Positions 16,690 through 27,268 of a stretch of DNA of 64,000 nucleotides are shown here, piece by piece. The stretch covers positions 279,950 through 343,949 of the forward strand of contig JAIXOP010000015.1 in the NCBI GenBank assembly GCA_027486725.1, read 5' to 3'. A program made the position numbers and the translations under genes. Origin of the DNA: Burkholderiales bacterium (lineage in GTDB: Bacteria > Pseudomonadota > Gammaproteobacteria > Burkholderiales > Burkholderiaceae_A). The stretch's first letter is position 1; each line of letters begins with the position of its first letter. Under the pieces are notes generated by a model. It searched no databases. It was not told the origin of the DNA and saw nothing but the letters and a program-made list of their open reading frames with translations.

Positions 16690-17239
16690 GCTCGACGCCA
16701 TCCTGCCGCAGACGCAATGCACGCGCTGCGGCTTCTCGGGCTGCCGGCCCTATGCCGAGGCCATGGCCACCGGCTCGGCGCCCATCAACCGGTGCCCCCC
16801 GGGCGGCACGCCCGTCATCGAGCAGCTCGCTGCCGCTCTGGGCCTGGCCGCGATTCCCCTGGACCCCCAGTGCGGGGAGACCAAGCCCCTGGCCGTCGCG
16901 CAGATTGATCCCGACCGATGCATCGGCTGCCTGCTCTGCATCCGTGCCTGCCCGGTGGACGCCATCGCCGGGGCCTTCAAGCACCTCCATGTGGTCATCG
17001 AAGACCAATGCAGCGGCTGTGAGCTGTGCATCGCGCCCTGCCCGGTGGACTGCATCGCGATGGTGACCCCCCAGCACCGCGGCAACGAGTGGACCGCCGA
17101 GGACGCTCAGCGCTCGCGCGAGCGCCACCGGCGAATGCTTCAACGCCAAAGCACCAGCGACACCAGCGACACCAGCGAGGCCCCAGCCCCACGCAACGAC
17201 CTGCTGGCCCAAGCCATGGCCAGCCGACGCCGGCCATGA
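16634..17239 (+). CDS. RnfB-like [4Fe-4S] ferredoxin (orphan)
   Basis: About 201 residues. An N-terminal Fe-S domain of RnfB type (TQCTRCGFSGCRPYAEAMA ... NRCPPGG) is followed by two 4Fe-4S motifs, CIGCLLCIRACPVDAI and CSGCELCIAPCPVDCI. Unlike membrane RnfB it shows no N-terminal transmembrane helix, and no other rnf genes are nearby. Start is uncertain: GTG 16634 or TTG 16619, both inside the phaZ 3' end. The stop overlaps the nth start as ATGA. Pairing of such a gene with nth is common in betaproteobacteria; it may help deliver or maintain the Nth iron-sulfur cluster, an inference only. Confidence 0.85.
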   Translation: MHTTPNSPASPRPGPTAAELDAILPQTQCTRCGFSGCRPYAEAMATGSAPINRCPPGGTPVIEQLAAALGLAAIPLDPQCGETKPLAVAQIDPDRCIGCLLCIRACPVDAIAGAFKHLHVVIEDQCSGCELCIAPCPVDCIAMVTPQHRGNEWTAEDAQRSRERHRRMLQRQSTSDTSDTSEAPAPRNDLLAQAMASRRRP

Positions 17240-17889
17240 ACAAAGAAAAACGCCTGGAGATCTTTCGGCGCCTCTGCGAGGCCAACCCAGAGCCCAAGAC
17301 CGAGCTCGAGTACAGCACGCCCTTTGAGCTTCTGGCTGCCGTTCTGCTCTCGGCCCAGGCCACCGACGTCTCGGTCAACATCGCCACGCGGCGGCTCTTT
17401 CCCGTGGCCAACACCCCAGAGGCCATCCTGGCCCTGGGCGTGAAGGGCCTGGAGCCCTACATCCAGACCATCGGGCTCTACCGCACCAAGGCCAAGCACC
17501 TCATCGAGACCTGCCGCATCCTGATCGATGACCACGGGGGCGAAGTCCCCGAGGATCGCGAGGCTCTGGAGGCGCTCCCCGGGGTGGGCCGCAAGACCGC
17601 GAACGTGGTGCTCAACACCGCATTTGGCTGGGAGACCTTCGCGGTCGACACCCACATCTTTCGCGTGAGCAACCGCACTGGCATTGCGCCCGGCAAGACC
17701 GTGCTCGAGGTGGAATTGCGCTCGGACCGATTGATCCCAGCCCCCTACCGGCAATACGCCCACCACTGGCTGATCCTGCATGGGCGCTATGTCTGCAAGG
17801 CGCGCAAGCCCGAATGCTGGCGCTGCAGCATCCAGGACCTCTGCGAGTTCCGCCGCAAGACCCCCGCACCCGACGCGAAGGGCAGCTAG
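17236..17889 (+). CDS. nth: endonuclease III
   Basis: DNA glycosylase/AP lyase that removes oxidised pyrimidines. The 217-residue protein has the helix-hairpin-helix LPGVGRKTANVVLN with the catalytic Lys, FAVDTHIFRVSNR with the catalytic Asp, and a C-terminal [4Fe-4S] ligand set CKARKPECWRCSIQDLC (C-x6-C-x2-C-x5-C). ATG 17236 overlaps the preceding stop codon. Standard length for Nth. Confidence 0.97.
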   Translation: MNKEKRLEIFRRLCEANPEPKTELEYSTPFELLAAVLLSAQATDVSVNIATRRLFPVANTPEAILALGVKGLEPYIQTIGLYRTKAKHLIETCRILIDDHGGEVPEDREALEALPGVGRKTANVVLNTAFGWETFAVDTHIFRVSNRTGIAPGKTVLEVELRSDRLIPAPYRQYAHHWLILHGRYVCKARKPECWRCSIQDLCEFRRKTPAPDAKGS

Positions 17890-17891
17890 CC

Positions 17892-18323
17892 ATGCTCTTC
17901 AACCCCAGCCGCGAAGAGGTGCGCGAATTTTTCCAGACGGCCTGGGGTCGCCACCGGGAAGGGCTCCCCCTGGAGCCACTGCAGGACCTGGCCGTTCGCT
18001 GGATGCTCGAGCACCCCGAGTACCACCCCGACCTCGAAGACCCCGAGGCGGCCCATCGGGACTATTCGGTGGAGTCCGGCCGGACCAATCCATTTCTGCA
18101 CCTGGCCATGCACCTCTCTTTGGAAGAGCAGGCCTCGATCGACCAGCCCCCCGGGGTTCGTTCCGCCCTCGATGCCCTAGCCCATCGGCTCGGCGACCGG
18201 CACGAGGCCATGCACTGGGCCATGGAGTGCCTGGGCGAGATGGTCTGGACCAGCCAGCGGCAGGGCACCCCGCCCGATGCACAGGCCTACATCGACTGCC
18301 TGCAGCGCAGGGCCCACAAGTAA
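17892..18323 (+). CDS. DUF1841 family protein
   Basis: A 143-residue protein starting MLFNPSREEVREFFQTAW, typical of the DUF1841 family of beta/gammaproteobacteria. The conserved ENPFLHL-type segment appears as TNPFLHLAMHLSLEEQ, and HEAMHWAMECLGEMVW near the C-terminus holds several conserved His/Glu residues. No signal peptide or membrane segment. It follows nth by 2 bases and is probably co-transcribed. Function unknown. Confidence 0.85.
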   Translation: MLFNPSREEVREFFQTAWGRHREGLPLEPLQDLAVRWMLEHPEYHPDLEDPEAAHRDYSVESGRTNPFLHLAMHLSLEEQASIDQPPGVRSALDALAHRLGDRHEAMHWAMECLGEMVWTSQRQGTPPDAQAYIDCLQRRAHK

Positions 18324-18341
18324 AACGGCCACCGACCCGCC

Positions 18342-19256
18342 ATGAACCTCTCGCGCATCGACCTAGTGAGCCTTCGGCTGCTTCTGGCCGTGGCCCAGAC
18401 GGGCTCACTCACCCGCGGCGCAGAGCTCTCGCACCTGGCGCTGGCGGCGGCCAGCACCCGGCTCAAGGCCCTGGAAGACCGACTGGGGGTGACCCTGCTC
18501 GAGCGCCATGCCCGAGGGGTGCGCCTCACCAAGGCCGGAGAAATCGCCGTGGCGCGAGCCCGAGTGATCGAGGCCGAGCTGGCGCGCCTGGGCCTCGAGA
18601 TCGAGGACTATCGCCAGGGCGCCACCGGCCACCTGAAGATCGTGGCCAACGTGTCGGCAATGAGCACCCAGCTGCCGCGCGACCTCGCCGCCTTTTTGCG
18701 TGCCCACCCCGGCGTGCGCATCGACGTCTCGGAGGAGCCCAGTCGGGCAGGCCTCGCCCGTCTGCGCAACAACCAGGCCGACGTAGCCATCGTGGTGGAT
18801 CTGGGCTGGCAGCCGGGGCTGGAGGCCCGCCCCTACGCCCGCGATGAGCTGGTGGCGATGCAGGCCCTGCCCCCCGCCTCGGGGCCAGGCCGGCTGCGCA
18901 GTGCCAGCCGACCCATGACGCTGGAGGAGCTGCTGGCCCAGGACCTCATCCTGCTGCAGGAGGGCGGCCACATCTCCGAATGGCTGAGCGACCTGGCCCG
19001 GCAGCACGAGCTCAGCATTCGGCTGCGCGCCCAGGCCAAAGGCTTTGAGGCCCTCGCCCAGCTGGTGGCCGCCGGACTGGGCACCACCGTGCTGCCGAGG
19101 GCTGTGGCCGAGCGCTACATCCAGATCCTTCCCCTGGTCCTGCGGCCGCTGGCCGATCTGCCCGCCGAGCGCGGCCTGGTCATTGTCCGCCGCAGCGACG
19201 AGACCTCACCCCTGGTCCAGGCCCTCTGGGAAGCCTTCGCGTTGCACGAAGGCTAG
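18342..19256 (+). CDS. LysR family transcriptional regulator
   Basis: A 304-residue regulator. The N-terminal winged helix-turn-helix reads [46 protein letters not shown] (shown here only as residues about 20-65), followed by a periplasmic-binding-like effector domain. It lies 107 bases upstream of prpB in the same direction. Propionate operons are more often controlled by PrpR or GntR-type proteins, so this LysR protein is only a positional candidate for prp control. LysR regulators usually face their targets, which weakens the link. Confidence 0.9.
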   Translation: MNLSRIDLVSLRLLLAVAQTGSLTRGAELSHLALAAASTRLKALEDRLGVTLLERHARGVRLTKAGEIAVARARVIEAELARLGLEIEDYRQGATGHLKIVANVSAMSTQLPRDLAAFLRAHPGVRIDVSEEPSRAGLARLRNNQADVAIVVDLGWQPGLEARPYARDELVAMQALPPASGPGRLRSASRPMTLEELLAQDLILLQEGGHISEWLSDLARQHELSIRLRAQAKGFEALAQLVAAGLGTTVLPRAVAERYIQILPLVLRPLADLPAERGLVIVRRSDETSPLVQALWEAFALHEG

Positions 19257-19318
19257 AGCAGGGATTGCTAGGGCTGGGGCTGCGGCGGCACCCCCAGGAG
19301 CGACTAGAGTGTCGGCGA

Positions 19319-19342
19319 AGGGCGTCCACCCGTGGGCGCCTT
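19319..19342 (+). promoter_or_regulatory. hairpin in the prpB leader
   Basis: An 11-bp stem with two G-U pairs and a CC centre (arms 19319-19329 and 19332-19342) sits 21 bases before the prpB start and just upstream of the AAGGAG ribosome site. No T tract follows, so it is not a standard terminator; it may be an operator dyad or an RNA structure affecting prpB expression. Confidence 0.4.
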
Positions 19343-19363
19343 CACCCAGACCAAGGAGTTGTG

Positions 19364-20278
19364 ATGTCCGTCCACACCACCGCCGGTGCCCGCCTTCGGC
19401 AGGCGCTCCAAGAAGAATCCCCCCTGCAGCTCATCGGCGCGATCAACGCCAACCATGCCCTGCTCGCGCAGCGCGCCGGCTACCGAGCCATCTACCTGTC
19501 GGGCGGGGGTGTTGCCGCCGGCTCTCTGGGCCTCCCCGACCTAGGCATCTCGGGCCTGGAGGATGTGCTGATCGATACCCGGCGCATCACCGACGTCTGC
19601 GACCTGCCGCTGCTCGTTGACGTGGACACCGGTTTCGGTGCCTCGGCCTTCAACATCGCCCGCACCACCAAGAGCCTGATCAAGGCCGGTGCTGCCGGCT
19701 TTCACATCGAGGACCAGGTGGGTGCCAAGCGCTGCGGCCACCGGCCCAACAAGGCGATCGTGAGCACCCAGGAGATGGTCGATCGAGTGAAGGCGGCGGT
19801 CGACGCCCGCACCGATGAGAGCTTCGTGGTTATGGCACGCACCGACGCCCTGGCGGTGGAGGGCCTGCAGTCGGCCATCGACCGGGCCTGCGCCTGCGTC
19901 GAGGCCGGTGCCGATGCCATCTTTCCCGAGGCCATGACTGAGCTCGCGATGTATCAGGAATTCACCTCGCGGGTGTCGGTGCCCGTGCTTGCCAACATCA
20001 CGGAATTCGGCGCCACACCGCTCTACACCGTCGAGGAGCTGCGCGGCGTGGGCGTGCGCATCGTGCTCTACCCGCTCTCGGCCTTTCGGGCCATGAACAA
20101 GGCCGCCGAGGCCGTTTATGCCGCCGTTCGCCGCGACGGCACGCAGAAGAATGTCGTGGGCCTGATGCAGACCCGCCAAGAGCTCTACGACGCCATCGGA
20201 TATTGGGACTACGAGAACAAGCTCGACGCCCTCTTCCAGACCAACACCCCAGCAAACCCCTCCAAAGGACAAGCATGA
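19364..20278 (+). CDS. prpB: 2-methylisocitrate lyase
   Basis: Cleaves 2-methylisocitrate to pyruvate and succinate in the methylcitrate cycle. The 304-residue protein belongs to the PEP mutase/isocitrate lyase superfamily and carries the active-site loop [11 protein letters not shown] and [16 protein letters not shown] 19364 is preceded by AAGGAG; earlier in-frame codons lack support. First gene of prpB-prpC-acnD-prpF, overlapping prpC by 4 bases. Confidence 0.96.
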   Translation: MSVHTTAGARLRQALQEESPLQLIGAINANHALLAQRAGYRAIYLSGGGVAAGSLGLPDLGISGLEDVLIDTRRITDVCDLPLLVDVDTGFGASAFNIARTTKSLIKAGAAGFHIEDQVGAKRCGHRPNKAIVSTQEMVDRVKAAVDARTDESFVVMARTDALAVEGLQSAIDRACACVEAGADAIFPEAMTELAMYQEFTSRVSVPVLANITEFGATPLYTVEELRGVGVRIVLYPLSAFRAMNKAAEAVYAAVRRDGTQKNVVGLMQTRQELYDAIGYWDYENKLDALFQTNTPANPSKGQA

Positions 20279-21447
20279 GCACCGAGACCTCCGCAGCCAG
20301 CGCCCACCCCAACGCACCCAAGCCCAAGAAGTCGGTCGCCCTGTCGGGCGTGACCGCCGGCAACACCTCGCTGTGCACGGTGGGCCGCACCGGCAACGAC
20401 CTGCACTACCGCGGCTATGACATCCTCGATCTGGCATCGGCCTGCGAATTCGAAGAGGTGGCGCACCTGCTGGTGCACGGCCATCTGCCCAACACCGCCG
20501 AACTGCAAGGCTACAAGCGCAAGCTGCGCGCGATGCGAGGACTGCCTTCGGCCGTGATGGCCGCCCTCGAGGCGCTGCCGGCCGCCGCCCACCCCATGGA
20601 TGTGATGCGCACCGGCGTCTCGGCCCTGGGCTGCGCCCTGCCCGAGAAAGACGACCACAACGCGCCTGGCGCCCGCGACATCGCCGATCGGCTGATGGCC
20701 TCGTTGGGCAGCATGCTGCTCTATTGGTATCACTACAGCCACAACGGCCGCTGCGTGGATGTGGAGACCGACGACGACTCCATCGGTGGCCACTTCCTGC
20801 ACCTGCTCCACGGCGCCACCCCGCCCGAGGAGTGGGTCAAGGCCATGCACGTCTCGCTCAACCTCTACGCCGAGCACGAGTTCAATGCCTCGACCTTCAC
20901 CGCCCGGGTGATCGCGGGCACCGGTTCCGATATGCACTCCTCGATCACCGGTGCCATCGGTGCCCTGCGCGGCCCCAAGCACGGCGGCGCCAACGAGGTG
21001 GCCTTCGAGGTGCAAAAGCGCTACGCCAACCCCGATGAGGCCGAGGCCGACATTCGTGCCCGAGTGGAGCGCAAGGAAGTGGTGATCGGCTTTGGACATC
21101 CCGTCTACACCATCGGCGACCCCCGCAACAAGGTCATCAAGGAGGTCGCACGCGATCTCTCCAAGCAAGCCGGCGACATGAAGATGTTCGACATTGCCGA
21201 ACGGCTGGAGACGGTGATGTGGGGCATCAAAAAAATGTTTCCCAACCTCGACTGGTTCAGCGCTGTGAGCTACCACATGATGGGTGTGCCCACAGCGATG
21301 TTCACACCGCTCTTTGTGATTGCCCGGACCAGCGGCTGGGCTGCGCACGTCATTGAGCAGCGCATCGACGGCAAGATCATTCGACCCTCGGCCAACTACA
21401 CCGGCCCCGAGAACCTTCCATTCGTTCCCCTCAAAAACCGCGCATGA
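20275..21447 (+). CDS. prpC: 2-methylcitrate synthase
   Basis: Condenses propionyl-CoA with oxaloacetate. The 390-residue protein is in the citrate synthase family and shows the GNTSLCTVG...LHYRGYDI N-terminal pattern typical of PrpC, and [17 protein letters not shown] with a catalytic His. The presence of prpB and acnD next to it makes methylcitrate synthase rather than the TCA citrate synthase the right call. ATGA overlaps at both ends couple it to prpB and acnD. Confidence 0.96.
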   Translation: MSTETSAASAHPNAPKPKKSVALSGVTAGNTSLCTVGRTGNDLHYRGYDILDLASACEFEEVAHLLVHGHLPNTAELQGYKRKLRAMRGLPSAVMAALEALPAAAHPMDVMRTGVSALGCALPEKDDHNAPGARDIADRLMASLGSMLLYWYHYSHNGRCVDVETDDDSIGGHFLHLLHGATPPEEWVKAMHVSLNLYAEHEFNASTFTARVIAGTGSDMHSSITGAIGALRGPKHGGANEVAFEVQKRYANPDEAEADIRARVERKEVVIGFGHPVYTIGDPRNKVIKEVARDLSKQAGDMKMFDIAERLETVMWGIKKMFPNLDWFSAVSYHMMGVPTAMFTPLFVIARTSGWAAHVIEQRIDGKIIRPSANYTGPENLPFVPLKNRA

Positions 21448-24074
21448 ACTCGTCGATGAACACCCTGCACCGCAAGCCCCTGGACAGCACTGGCCTGGAT
21501 TACTTCGACGCACGGGCTGCGATCGAGGCCATTGCCCCCGGTGCCTACAACCGCCTGCCTTACACCAGCCGAGTGCTCGCCGAGCAGCTCGTGCGCCGGG
21601 CTGACCCCAGCCGCCTGAATGATTTTCTCGTGCAGTTGATCGAGCGCCGGCGCGACCTCGACTTTCCCTGGTATCCGGTGCGGGTGGTCTGCCACGACAT
21701 CCTGGGCCAGACTGCCCTGGTGGATCTGGCTGGCCTGCGCGACGCGATTGCCCAGCAGGGCGGCAATCCTGCAGAGGTCAACCCCGTGGTGCCGGTGCAG
21801 CTCATCGTGGACCATTCTCTGGCGGTCGAGCATGCGGGCTTTGAGTCCGATGCCTTCGACAAAAATCGGGCCATTGAAGACCGCCGCAACGAGGACCGAT
21901 TCCACTTCATCGAGTGGACTCGTCAGGCCTTCGAGAACATGGAAGTCATCCCCCCCGGCAACGGGATCATGCATCAGATCAATCTCGAGCGGATGTCCCC
22001 GGTGGTCTACACCCAGTCGGGCGTGGCCTTCCCCGACACCTGCGTGGGCACCGACAGCCACACCCCCCATGTGGATGCGCTTGGCGTCATCGCCATCGGG
22101 GTCGGTGGCCTCGAGGCCGAGAACGTGATGCTCGGCCGTGCCTCTTGGATGCGACTGCCCGACATCGTGGGCGTGGAGCTCTCGGGCCGCCCCGGACCTG
22201 GCATCACCGCCACGGATGTGGTGCTGGCACTCACCGAGTTTCTGCGCAAGGAGCGGGTCGTCGGCGCCTACCTCGAGTTTTATGGATCGGGAGCGCGCGC
22301 CTTGAGCCTCGGCGACCGGGCCACGATCTCGAACATGGCGCCCGAATATGGCGCCACCGCCGCGATGTTTGCCATCGACGAGCAGACCATCGAGTATCTG
22401 CGCCTGACGGGCCGAGAGCCAGCCCAGGTGGCCCTGGTGGAGACCTACGCCAAGACCGCGGGCCTCTGGGCCGACGCCCTGGCTCAGGCCGAGTACGAGC
22501 GAGTTCTGCGCTTTGACCTCTCCACCGTGGTGCGCAATATGGCCGGGCCCTCCAACCCCCACAAGCGGCTGCCGGTGTCGGCGCTCGCGGAGCGGGGCAT
22601 TGCTGGACACCTCGACGAGGCCCGCGCGCAAGAAGCCCAGGGCCTCATGCCCGACGGCGCCGTCATCATTGCAGCCATTACCAGCTGCACCAACACCAGC
22701 AACCCACGCAATGTCATTGCCGCCGGGCTCCTCGCCCGCAATGCCCGCAAGGCGGGGCTTGTGCGCAAGCCCTGGGTCAAATCCTCGCTCGCCCCGGGGT
22801 CACGGGCGGTGGCCCTGTATCTCGAAGAGGCCGGACTGAAGGAGGATCTCGAGGCCCTGGGCTTTGGCATCGTGGCCTTTGCCTGCACGACCTGCAACGG
22901 CATGAGCGGCGCGCTCGACCCGGCCATTCAGCAAGAAATCATCGACCGCGACCTCTATGCGGTCGCCGTGCTCTCGGGCAACCGAAACTTCGATGGCCGA
23001 ATCCACCCGTACGCCAAGCAGGCCTTCCTGGCCTCACCCCCTCTGGTGGTGGCTTACGCCATCGCGGGCACCATCCGCTTTGACATCGAAAAAGACATCC
23101 TGGGCCACGATACCTCCGGGCGGCCCCTGCGGCTGGCCGACCTCTGGCCCAGCGACGCCGAAATCGATGCGGTAATGAAGGCCTCGGTCAAGCCCGAGCA
23201 GTTCAAGAAGGTTTACGAGCCGATGTTTGCCAAACGCGTCGGTGCCAGTGGCTCGGCCCAGGCCGTCAAGCCGCTCTACGACTGGCGGGCACAGAGCACG
23301 TACATCCGGCGTCCGCCCTACTGGGAGGGTGCGCTGGCCAAGCCCCGCCATCTGCGGGGACTGCGCCCACTGGCCATTCTGGGCGACAACATCACGACCG
23401 ACCACCTCTCGCCCTCCAACGCCATCCTGCTCGATTCGGCAGCCGGCGAATACCTGGCCAAGATGGGCCTGCCCGAAGAGGACTTCAACTCCTACGCCAC
23501 CCACCGGGGCGATCACCTCACCGCGCAGCGGGCGACCTTCGCCAACCCCAAGCTTCTCAATGAAATGGTGCGCGATGCCGCAGGTCAGGTCGTGCAGGGC
23601 TCGCTGGCGCGCGTGGAGCCCGAGGGCAAGACCCTGCGCATGTGGGAGGCCATCGAGACCTACATGCAGCGCGAACAGCCACTCATCATCATCGCCGGCG
23701 CCGACTATGGCCAGGGTTCCTCGCGCGACTGGGCAGCCAAGGGCGTGCGTCTGGCGGGCGTGGAGGTGATCGTTGCCGAGGGCTTCGAGCGCATCCACCG
23801 CACGAATCTGATTGGCATGGGCGTGCTGCCCCTGGAGTTCCTGCCGGGCACCAACCGCCTCACCGTGGGCCTGGATGGCACCGAGGTCTATGCGGTCGAG
23901 GGCAGCCGTGCCCCCGGCGCCACCCTCACCTTGGTGGTGGAGCGGCGCTCCGGCGAGGTGCTGCGAGTGCCGGTGAAATGCCGCCTCGACAGCGACGAGG
24001 AGGTCTCGATCTATGAGGCTGGCGGCGTGCTGCAGCGCTTTGCCCAAGACTTCCTGGAGGCCCGCGCCGCATGA
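21444..24074 (+). CDS. acnD: Fe/S-dependent 2-methylcitrate dehydratase AcnD
   Basis: Aconitase-family dehydratase that converts 2-methylcitrate to a trans-2-methylaconitate isomer, used in place of PrpD and requiring PrpF. The 876-residue protein has the aconitase signatures [29 protein letters not shown] and [11 protein letters not shown] (cluster cysteines), and the swivel-domain SSRDWAAKG. Located between prpC and prpF with overlapping start and stop codons. Confidence 0.95.
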   Translation: MNSSMNTLHRKPLDSTGLDYFDARAAIEAIAPGAYNRLPYTSRVLAEQLVRRADPSRLNDFLVQLIERRRDLDFPWYPVRVVCHDILGQTALVDLAGLRDAIAQQGGNPAEVNPVVPVQLIVDHSLAVEHAGFESDAFDKNRAIEDRRNEDRFHFIEWTRQAFENMEVIPPGNGIMHQINLERMSPVVYTQSGVAFPDTCVGTDSHTPHVDALGVIAIGVGGLEAENVMLGRASWMRLPDIVGVELSGRPGPGITATDVVLALTEFLRKERVVGAYLEFYGSGARALSLGDRATISNMAPEYGATAAMFAIDEQTIEYLRLTGREPAQVALVETYAKTAGLWADALAQAEYERVLRFDLSTVVRNMAGPSNPHKRLPVSALAERGIAGHLDEARAQEAQGLMPDGAVIIAAITSCTNTSNPRNVIAAGLLARNARKAGLVRKPWVKSSLAPGSRAVALYLEEAGLKEDLEALGFGIVAFACTTCNGMSGALDPAIQQEIIDRDLYAVAVLSGNRNFDGRIHPYAKQAFLASPPLVVAYAIAGTIRFDIEKDILGHDTSGRPLRLADLWPSDAEIDAVMKASVKPEQFKKVYEPMFAKRVGASGSAQAVKPLYDWRAQSTYIRRPPYWEGALAKPRHLRGLRPLAILGDNITTDHLSPSNAILLDSAAGEYLAKMGLPEEDFNSYATHRGDHLTAQRATFANPKLLNEMVRDAAGQVVQGSLARVEPEGKTLRMWEAIETYMQREQPLIIIAGADYGQGSSRDWAAKGVRLAGVEVIVAEGFERIHRTNLIGMGVLPLEFLPGTNRLTVGLDGTEVYAVEGSRAPGATLTLVVERRSGEVLRVPVKCRLDSDEEVSIYEAGGVLQRFAQDFLEARAA

Positions 24075-25279
24075 GCACCACATCTCCCAGCGCCGGCCAG
24101 CAGCTGCGCATCCCCGCCACCTACATGCGGGGCGGCACGTCCAAGGGCGTTTTCTTTCGGCTTTCGGACCTGCCCGAGTTCGCGCAGAAACCAGGACCCG
24201 ACCGCGACGCCCTGCTGCTGCGAATCATCGGCAGCCCCGACCCCTACGGCAAGCACACCGATGGCATGGGGGGGGCGACCTCCAGCACCAGCAAGGTGGT
24301 CATCCTCTCCCCCAGTCAGAAGCCGGGCCACGACGTGGACTACCTCTTCGGCCAGGTGTCGATCGACTCGCCGGTCATCGACTGGTCGGGCAATTGCGGC
24401 AACCTCACCGCGGCGGTTGGGGCCTTCGCCATCTCGCAGGGGATGGTGGGGAGCGACCGCCTGAAAGACAGCCGCTGCACCGTGCAGATCTGGCAGGCCA
24501 ACATCCAGAAGACCATCGTGGCCCACGTGCCCATGCACGAGGGCCGGGTGGTCGAGCTCGGGGACTTTGAGCTCGACGGCGTGACCTTCCCGGCCGCCGA
24601 GGTGCAGATTGAGTTTCTCGACCCTGCGGCCGATGAGGAGGGCGAAGGAGGTGGCGGCGCTCTTTTCCCCACGGGGAATCTGGTGGACACCCTGCGCGTG
24701 CCCGCCCTGGGCCTTGAGATTCCAGCGACCTTCATCAATGCCGGCATCCCCACCATCTTCGTGAATGCGGCAGACATCGGATGCTCCGGCACCGAGCTGC
24801 AGCCGGACATCAATGGCTCGGCCGAGCGGCTGGCCTTCTTCGAGACCCTGCGGGCCCACGGGGCCGTGCAGATGGGGCTGATCCAAGACATCGCCGAGGC
24901 GGCATCGCGGCAGCACACCCCCAAGATCGCCTTCGTGGCACCACCGGCCGGCTACACCGCATCGTCGGGCAAGCCCGTGGCGGCCAACGACATCGACCTG
25001 CTCGTGCGCGCCCTGTCGATGGGCAAGCTTCACCACGCCATGATGGGCACCGCAGCGGTGGCCATTGGGGCAGCAGCCGCCATTCCCGGAACGCTGGTAA
25101 ATCTGGCTGCCGGGGGTGGGGTTCGCCAGAGTGTTCGATTTGGACACCCCTCGGGCACGCTTCGGGTGGGGGCCGAGGCCCAGCAGCAGGGGAAGGACTG
25201 GACCATCACCAAGGCCATCATGAGCCGCAGCGCTCGGGTGCTCATGGAGGGCATGGTCCGCTCCCCCTGGCCGCTCTAG
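24071..25279 (+). CDS. prpF: 2-methylaconitate cis-trans isomerase PrpF
   Basis: Isomerises the AcnD product so that it can be hydrated to 2-methylisocitrate. The 402-residue protein starts with PATYMRGGTSKGVFF, the PrpF hallmark, and has two diaminopimelate-epimerase-like halves with WSGNCGNL and a second domain around GMVRSPWPL at the end. It overlaps acnD by 4 bases. The acnD-prpF pair together replaces prpD, as in Shewanella and many betaproteobacteria. Confidence 0.95.
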   Translation: MSTTSPSAGQQLRIPATYMRGGTSKGVFFRLSDLPEFAQKPGPDRDALLLRIIGSPDPYGKHTDGMGGATSSTSKVVILSPSQKPGHDVDYLFGQVSIDSPVIDWSGNCGNLTAAVGAFAISQGMVGSDRLKDSRCTVQIWQANIQKTIVAHVPMHEGRVVELGDFELDGVTFPAAEVQIEFLDPAADEEGEGGGGALFPTGNLVDTLRVPALGLEIPATFINAGIPTIFVNAADIGCSGTELQPDINGSAERLAFFETLRAHGAVQMGLIQDIAEAASRQHTPKIAFVAPPAGYTASSGKPVAANDIDLLVRALSMGKLHHAMMGTAAVAIGAAAAIPGTLVNLAAGGGVRQSVRFGHPSGTLRVGAEAQQQGKDWTITKAIMSRSARVLMEGMVRSPWPL

Positions 25280-25344
25280 ATCCCCAGTTTGCCGAGAGGA
25301 CACGCGCCAAAGCAACCACCGCAACCATCCCACGGAGAGACAGG

Positions 25345-27264
25345 ATGAACAACCCGCACAACGCCGCACGACAGACGGTGAATGCCTTTCACGCCCGCTC
25401 GCTGCGCGAGCGCGAGGCCTTCTGGCTCGAGCAGTCCCAGCGCATCGATTGGTTCAAGAAGCCGGCCACTGCCTGCGACGCCCGTCGGCTGCCGTTTGCG
25501 GATTGGTACCCCGATGGCCGGCTCAATCTCTGCCACAACGCGGTGGACCGGCATGTGGCCCAACGTGGCGATCAGCTCGCACTGGTCATGCTGTCCACCG
25601 AGACCAACTCCGCCACCGAGTACACCTACCGGTCCCTGCAGCGCCAGGTTCAGACCATGGCGGCCTCGCTGCGCGAACTGGGCGTGGGCAAGGGCGACCG
25701 GGTGCTGATCTACATGCCGATGGTCGCCGAGGCCATCTTTGCCATGCTGGCCTGTGCCCGACTGGGTGCCATCCACAGCGTGGTCTTCGGCGGCTTTGCC
25801 GCACCATCGCTGGCGGCCCGAATCGACGACGCCCGGCCCAAGGTGCTGGTGACGGCCGACGCGGGCAGCCGCGGCGGCAAGGTGATTGCCTACAAGCCGC
25901 TGGTCGATGAGGCCTGCCGCCTGGCCAGCCATCCGCCCGCCCGAGTGCTGCTGATCGACCGGGGCCTGAGCCCCATGGCCAAGACCCCAGGGCGCGATGT
26001 GGACTACGCCGAGCTGCGCGAGCGCCATCGCAACAGCCTGGTGGCCTGCGCCGAGATGGCCTCGACCGACCCCTCCTACATCCTCTACACCTCGGGCACG
26101 ACCGGCAAGCCCAAGGGCGTGCAGCGCGACACCGGAGGCTATGCGGTGGCGCTGGCGGCCTCGATGCCGCTGATCTACGACGCCAAGCCGGGCGATGCAT
26201 TCTTTTGCACCAGCGACATCGGCTGGGTGGTGGGCCACAGCTACATCGTCTATGGCCCACTCATCCACGGCAGCACCACGATTGTGTATGAAGGTCTGCC
26301 CACGGCACCGGACCCCAGCATCTGGTGGCAGATCGTGGAGCGCTACCAGGTTCGCGTCATGTTCTCCTCGCCCACGGCCGTGCGTGTCCTGAAGAAGCAG
26401 GACCCCCGCTACATGACGCAGCCCGACACCTCAAGCCTCCAGCGCCTCTATCTTGCCGGCGAGCCGCTGGATGAGCCGACCGCGCGCTGGGTCTCGGACA
26501 CCCTCGGGGGCGCCAAGATCATCGACAACTACTGGCAGACGGAGACGGGCTGGCCCATCCTTTCGGCCATGCCCGGCGTGGCCGAGACCGCGACCAAGTT
26601 CGGCAGCCCCAGCTTTCCGGTCTATGGCTACGACGTGCGGCTGGTGCACGAGCAGACCTTTGCGGAGGTCGGCCCCGGCGACAAGGGCATGCTCTGCATC
26701 GAGGCGCCGCTGCCCCCGGGATGTCTGCAGACGGTCTGGGGCGACGACTCGCGCTTTGTGAAGACCTACTTCAGCGCCGTGCCGGGACGGCATCTGTATT
26801 CCACCTTCGACTACGCCACGCGCGATGAGGATGGCTACATCTTCATCCTGGGCCGCACCGACGATGTGATCAATGTGGCGGGCCACCGTCTGGGCACTCG
26901 AGAAATCGAAGAGGCGATCCAGCAATACAGCCTCGTGGCCGAGGTGGCCGTGGTGGGCGTGCAGGACTCGCTCAAGGGCCAGGTGCCGCTGGCCTTCGCA
27001 GTGGTGAAGGACGCCAGCCGCGTGGCAGATGCCGCCGGTGCCGCCGCCGAAGAGAAGGCCATCATGGCCACCGTGGACAAGGCCCTGGGCGCCATCGGAC
27101 GCCCCGCGCGGGTGATCTTCGTGAGCCTGCTGCCCAAGACCCGCAGCGGCAAGCTGCTGCGCCGGGCACTGCAGGCGATTGCGGAGGGCCGGGATCCCGG
27201 CGAGCTGAGCACGCTGGAGGACCCCAGCGCGCTCGCTCAGGTGAAGGAGAAGCTGGCCCGCTGA
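25345..27264 (+). CDS. prpE: propionyl-CoA synthetase (propionate-CoA ligase)
   Basis: Activates propionate with ATP and CoA, feeding PrpC. The 639-residue AMP-forming ligase shows the AMP-binding P-loop YTSGTTGKPKGVQRD and the C-terminal catalytic Lys motif KTRSGKLLRR. The ATG at 25345 follows GGAGAGACAGG and gives the family N-terminus; the frame is open far upstream inside prpF but only as a shadow. It is 65 bases after prpF and convergent with dnaJ with only 4 bases between stops. Confidence 0.95.
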   Translation: MNNPHNAARQTVNAFHARSLREREAFWLEQSQRIDWFKKPATACDARRLPFADWYPDGRLNLCHNAVDRHVAQRGDQLALVMLSTETNSATEYTYRSLQRQVQTMAASLRELGVGKGDRVLIYMPMVAEAIFAMLACARLGAIHSVVFGGFAAPSLAARIDDARPKVLVTADAGSRGGKVIAYKPLVDEACRLASHPPARVLLIDRGLSPMAKTPGRDVDYAELRERHRNSLVACAEMASTDPSYILYTSGTTGKPKGVQRDTGGYAVALAASMPLIYDAKPGDAFFCTSDIGWVVGHSYIVYGPLIHGSTTIVYEGLPTAPDPSIWWQIVERYQVRVMFSSPTAVRVLKKQDPRYMTQPDTSSLQRLYLAGEPLDEPTARWVSDTLGGAKIIDNYWQTETGWPILSAMPGVAETATKFGSPSFPVYGYDVRLVHEQTFAEVGPGDKGMLCIEAPLPPGCLQTVWGDDSRFVKTYFSAVPGRHLYSTFDYATRDEDGYIFILGRTDDVINVAGHRLGTREIEEAIQQYSLVAEVAVVGVQDSLKGQVPLAFAVVKDASRVADAAGAAAEEKAIMATVDKALGAIGRPARVIFVSLLPKTRSGKLLRRALQAIAEGRDPGELSTLEDPSALAQVKEKLAR

Positions 27265-27268
27265 TGGG

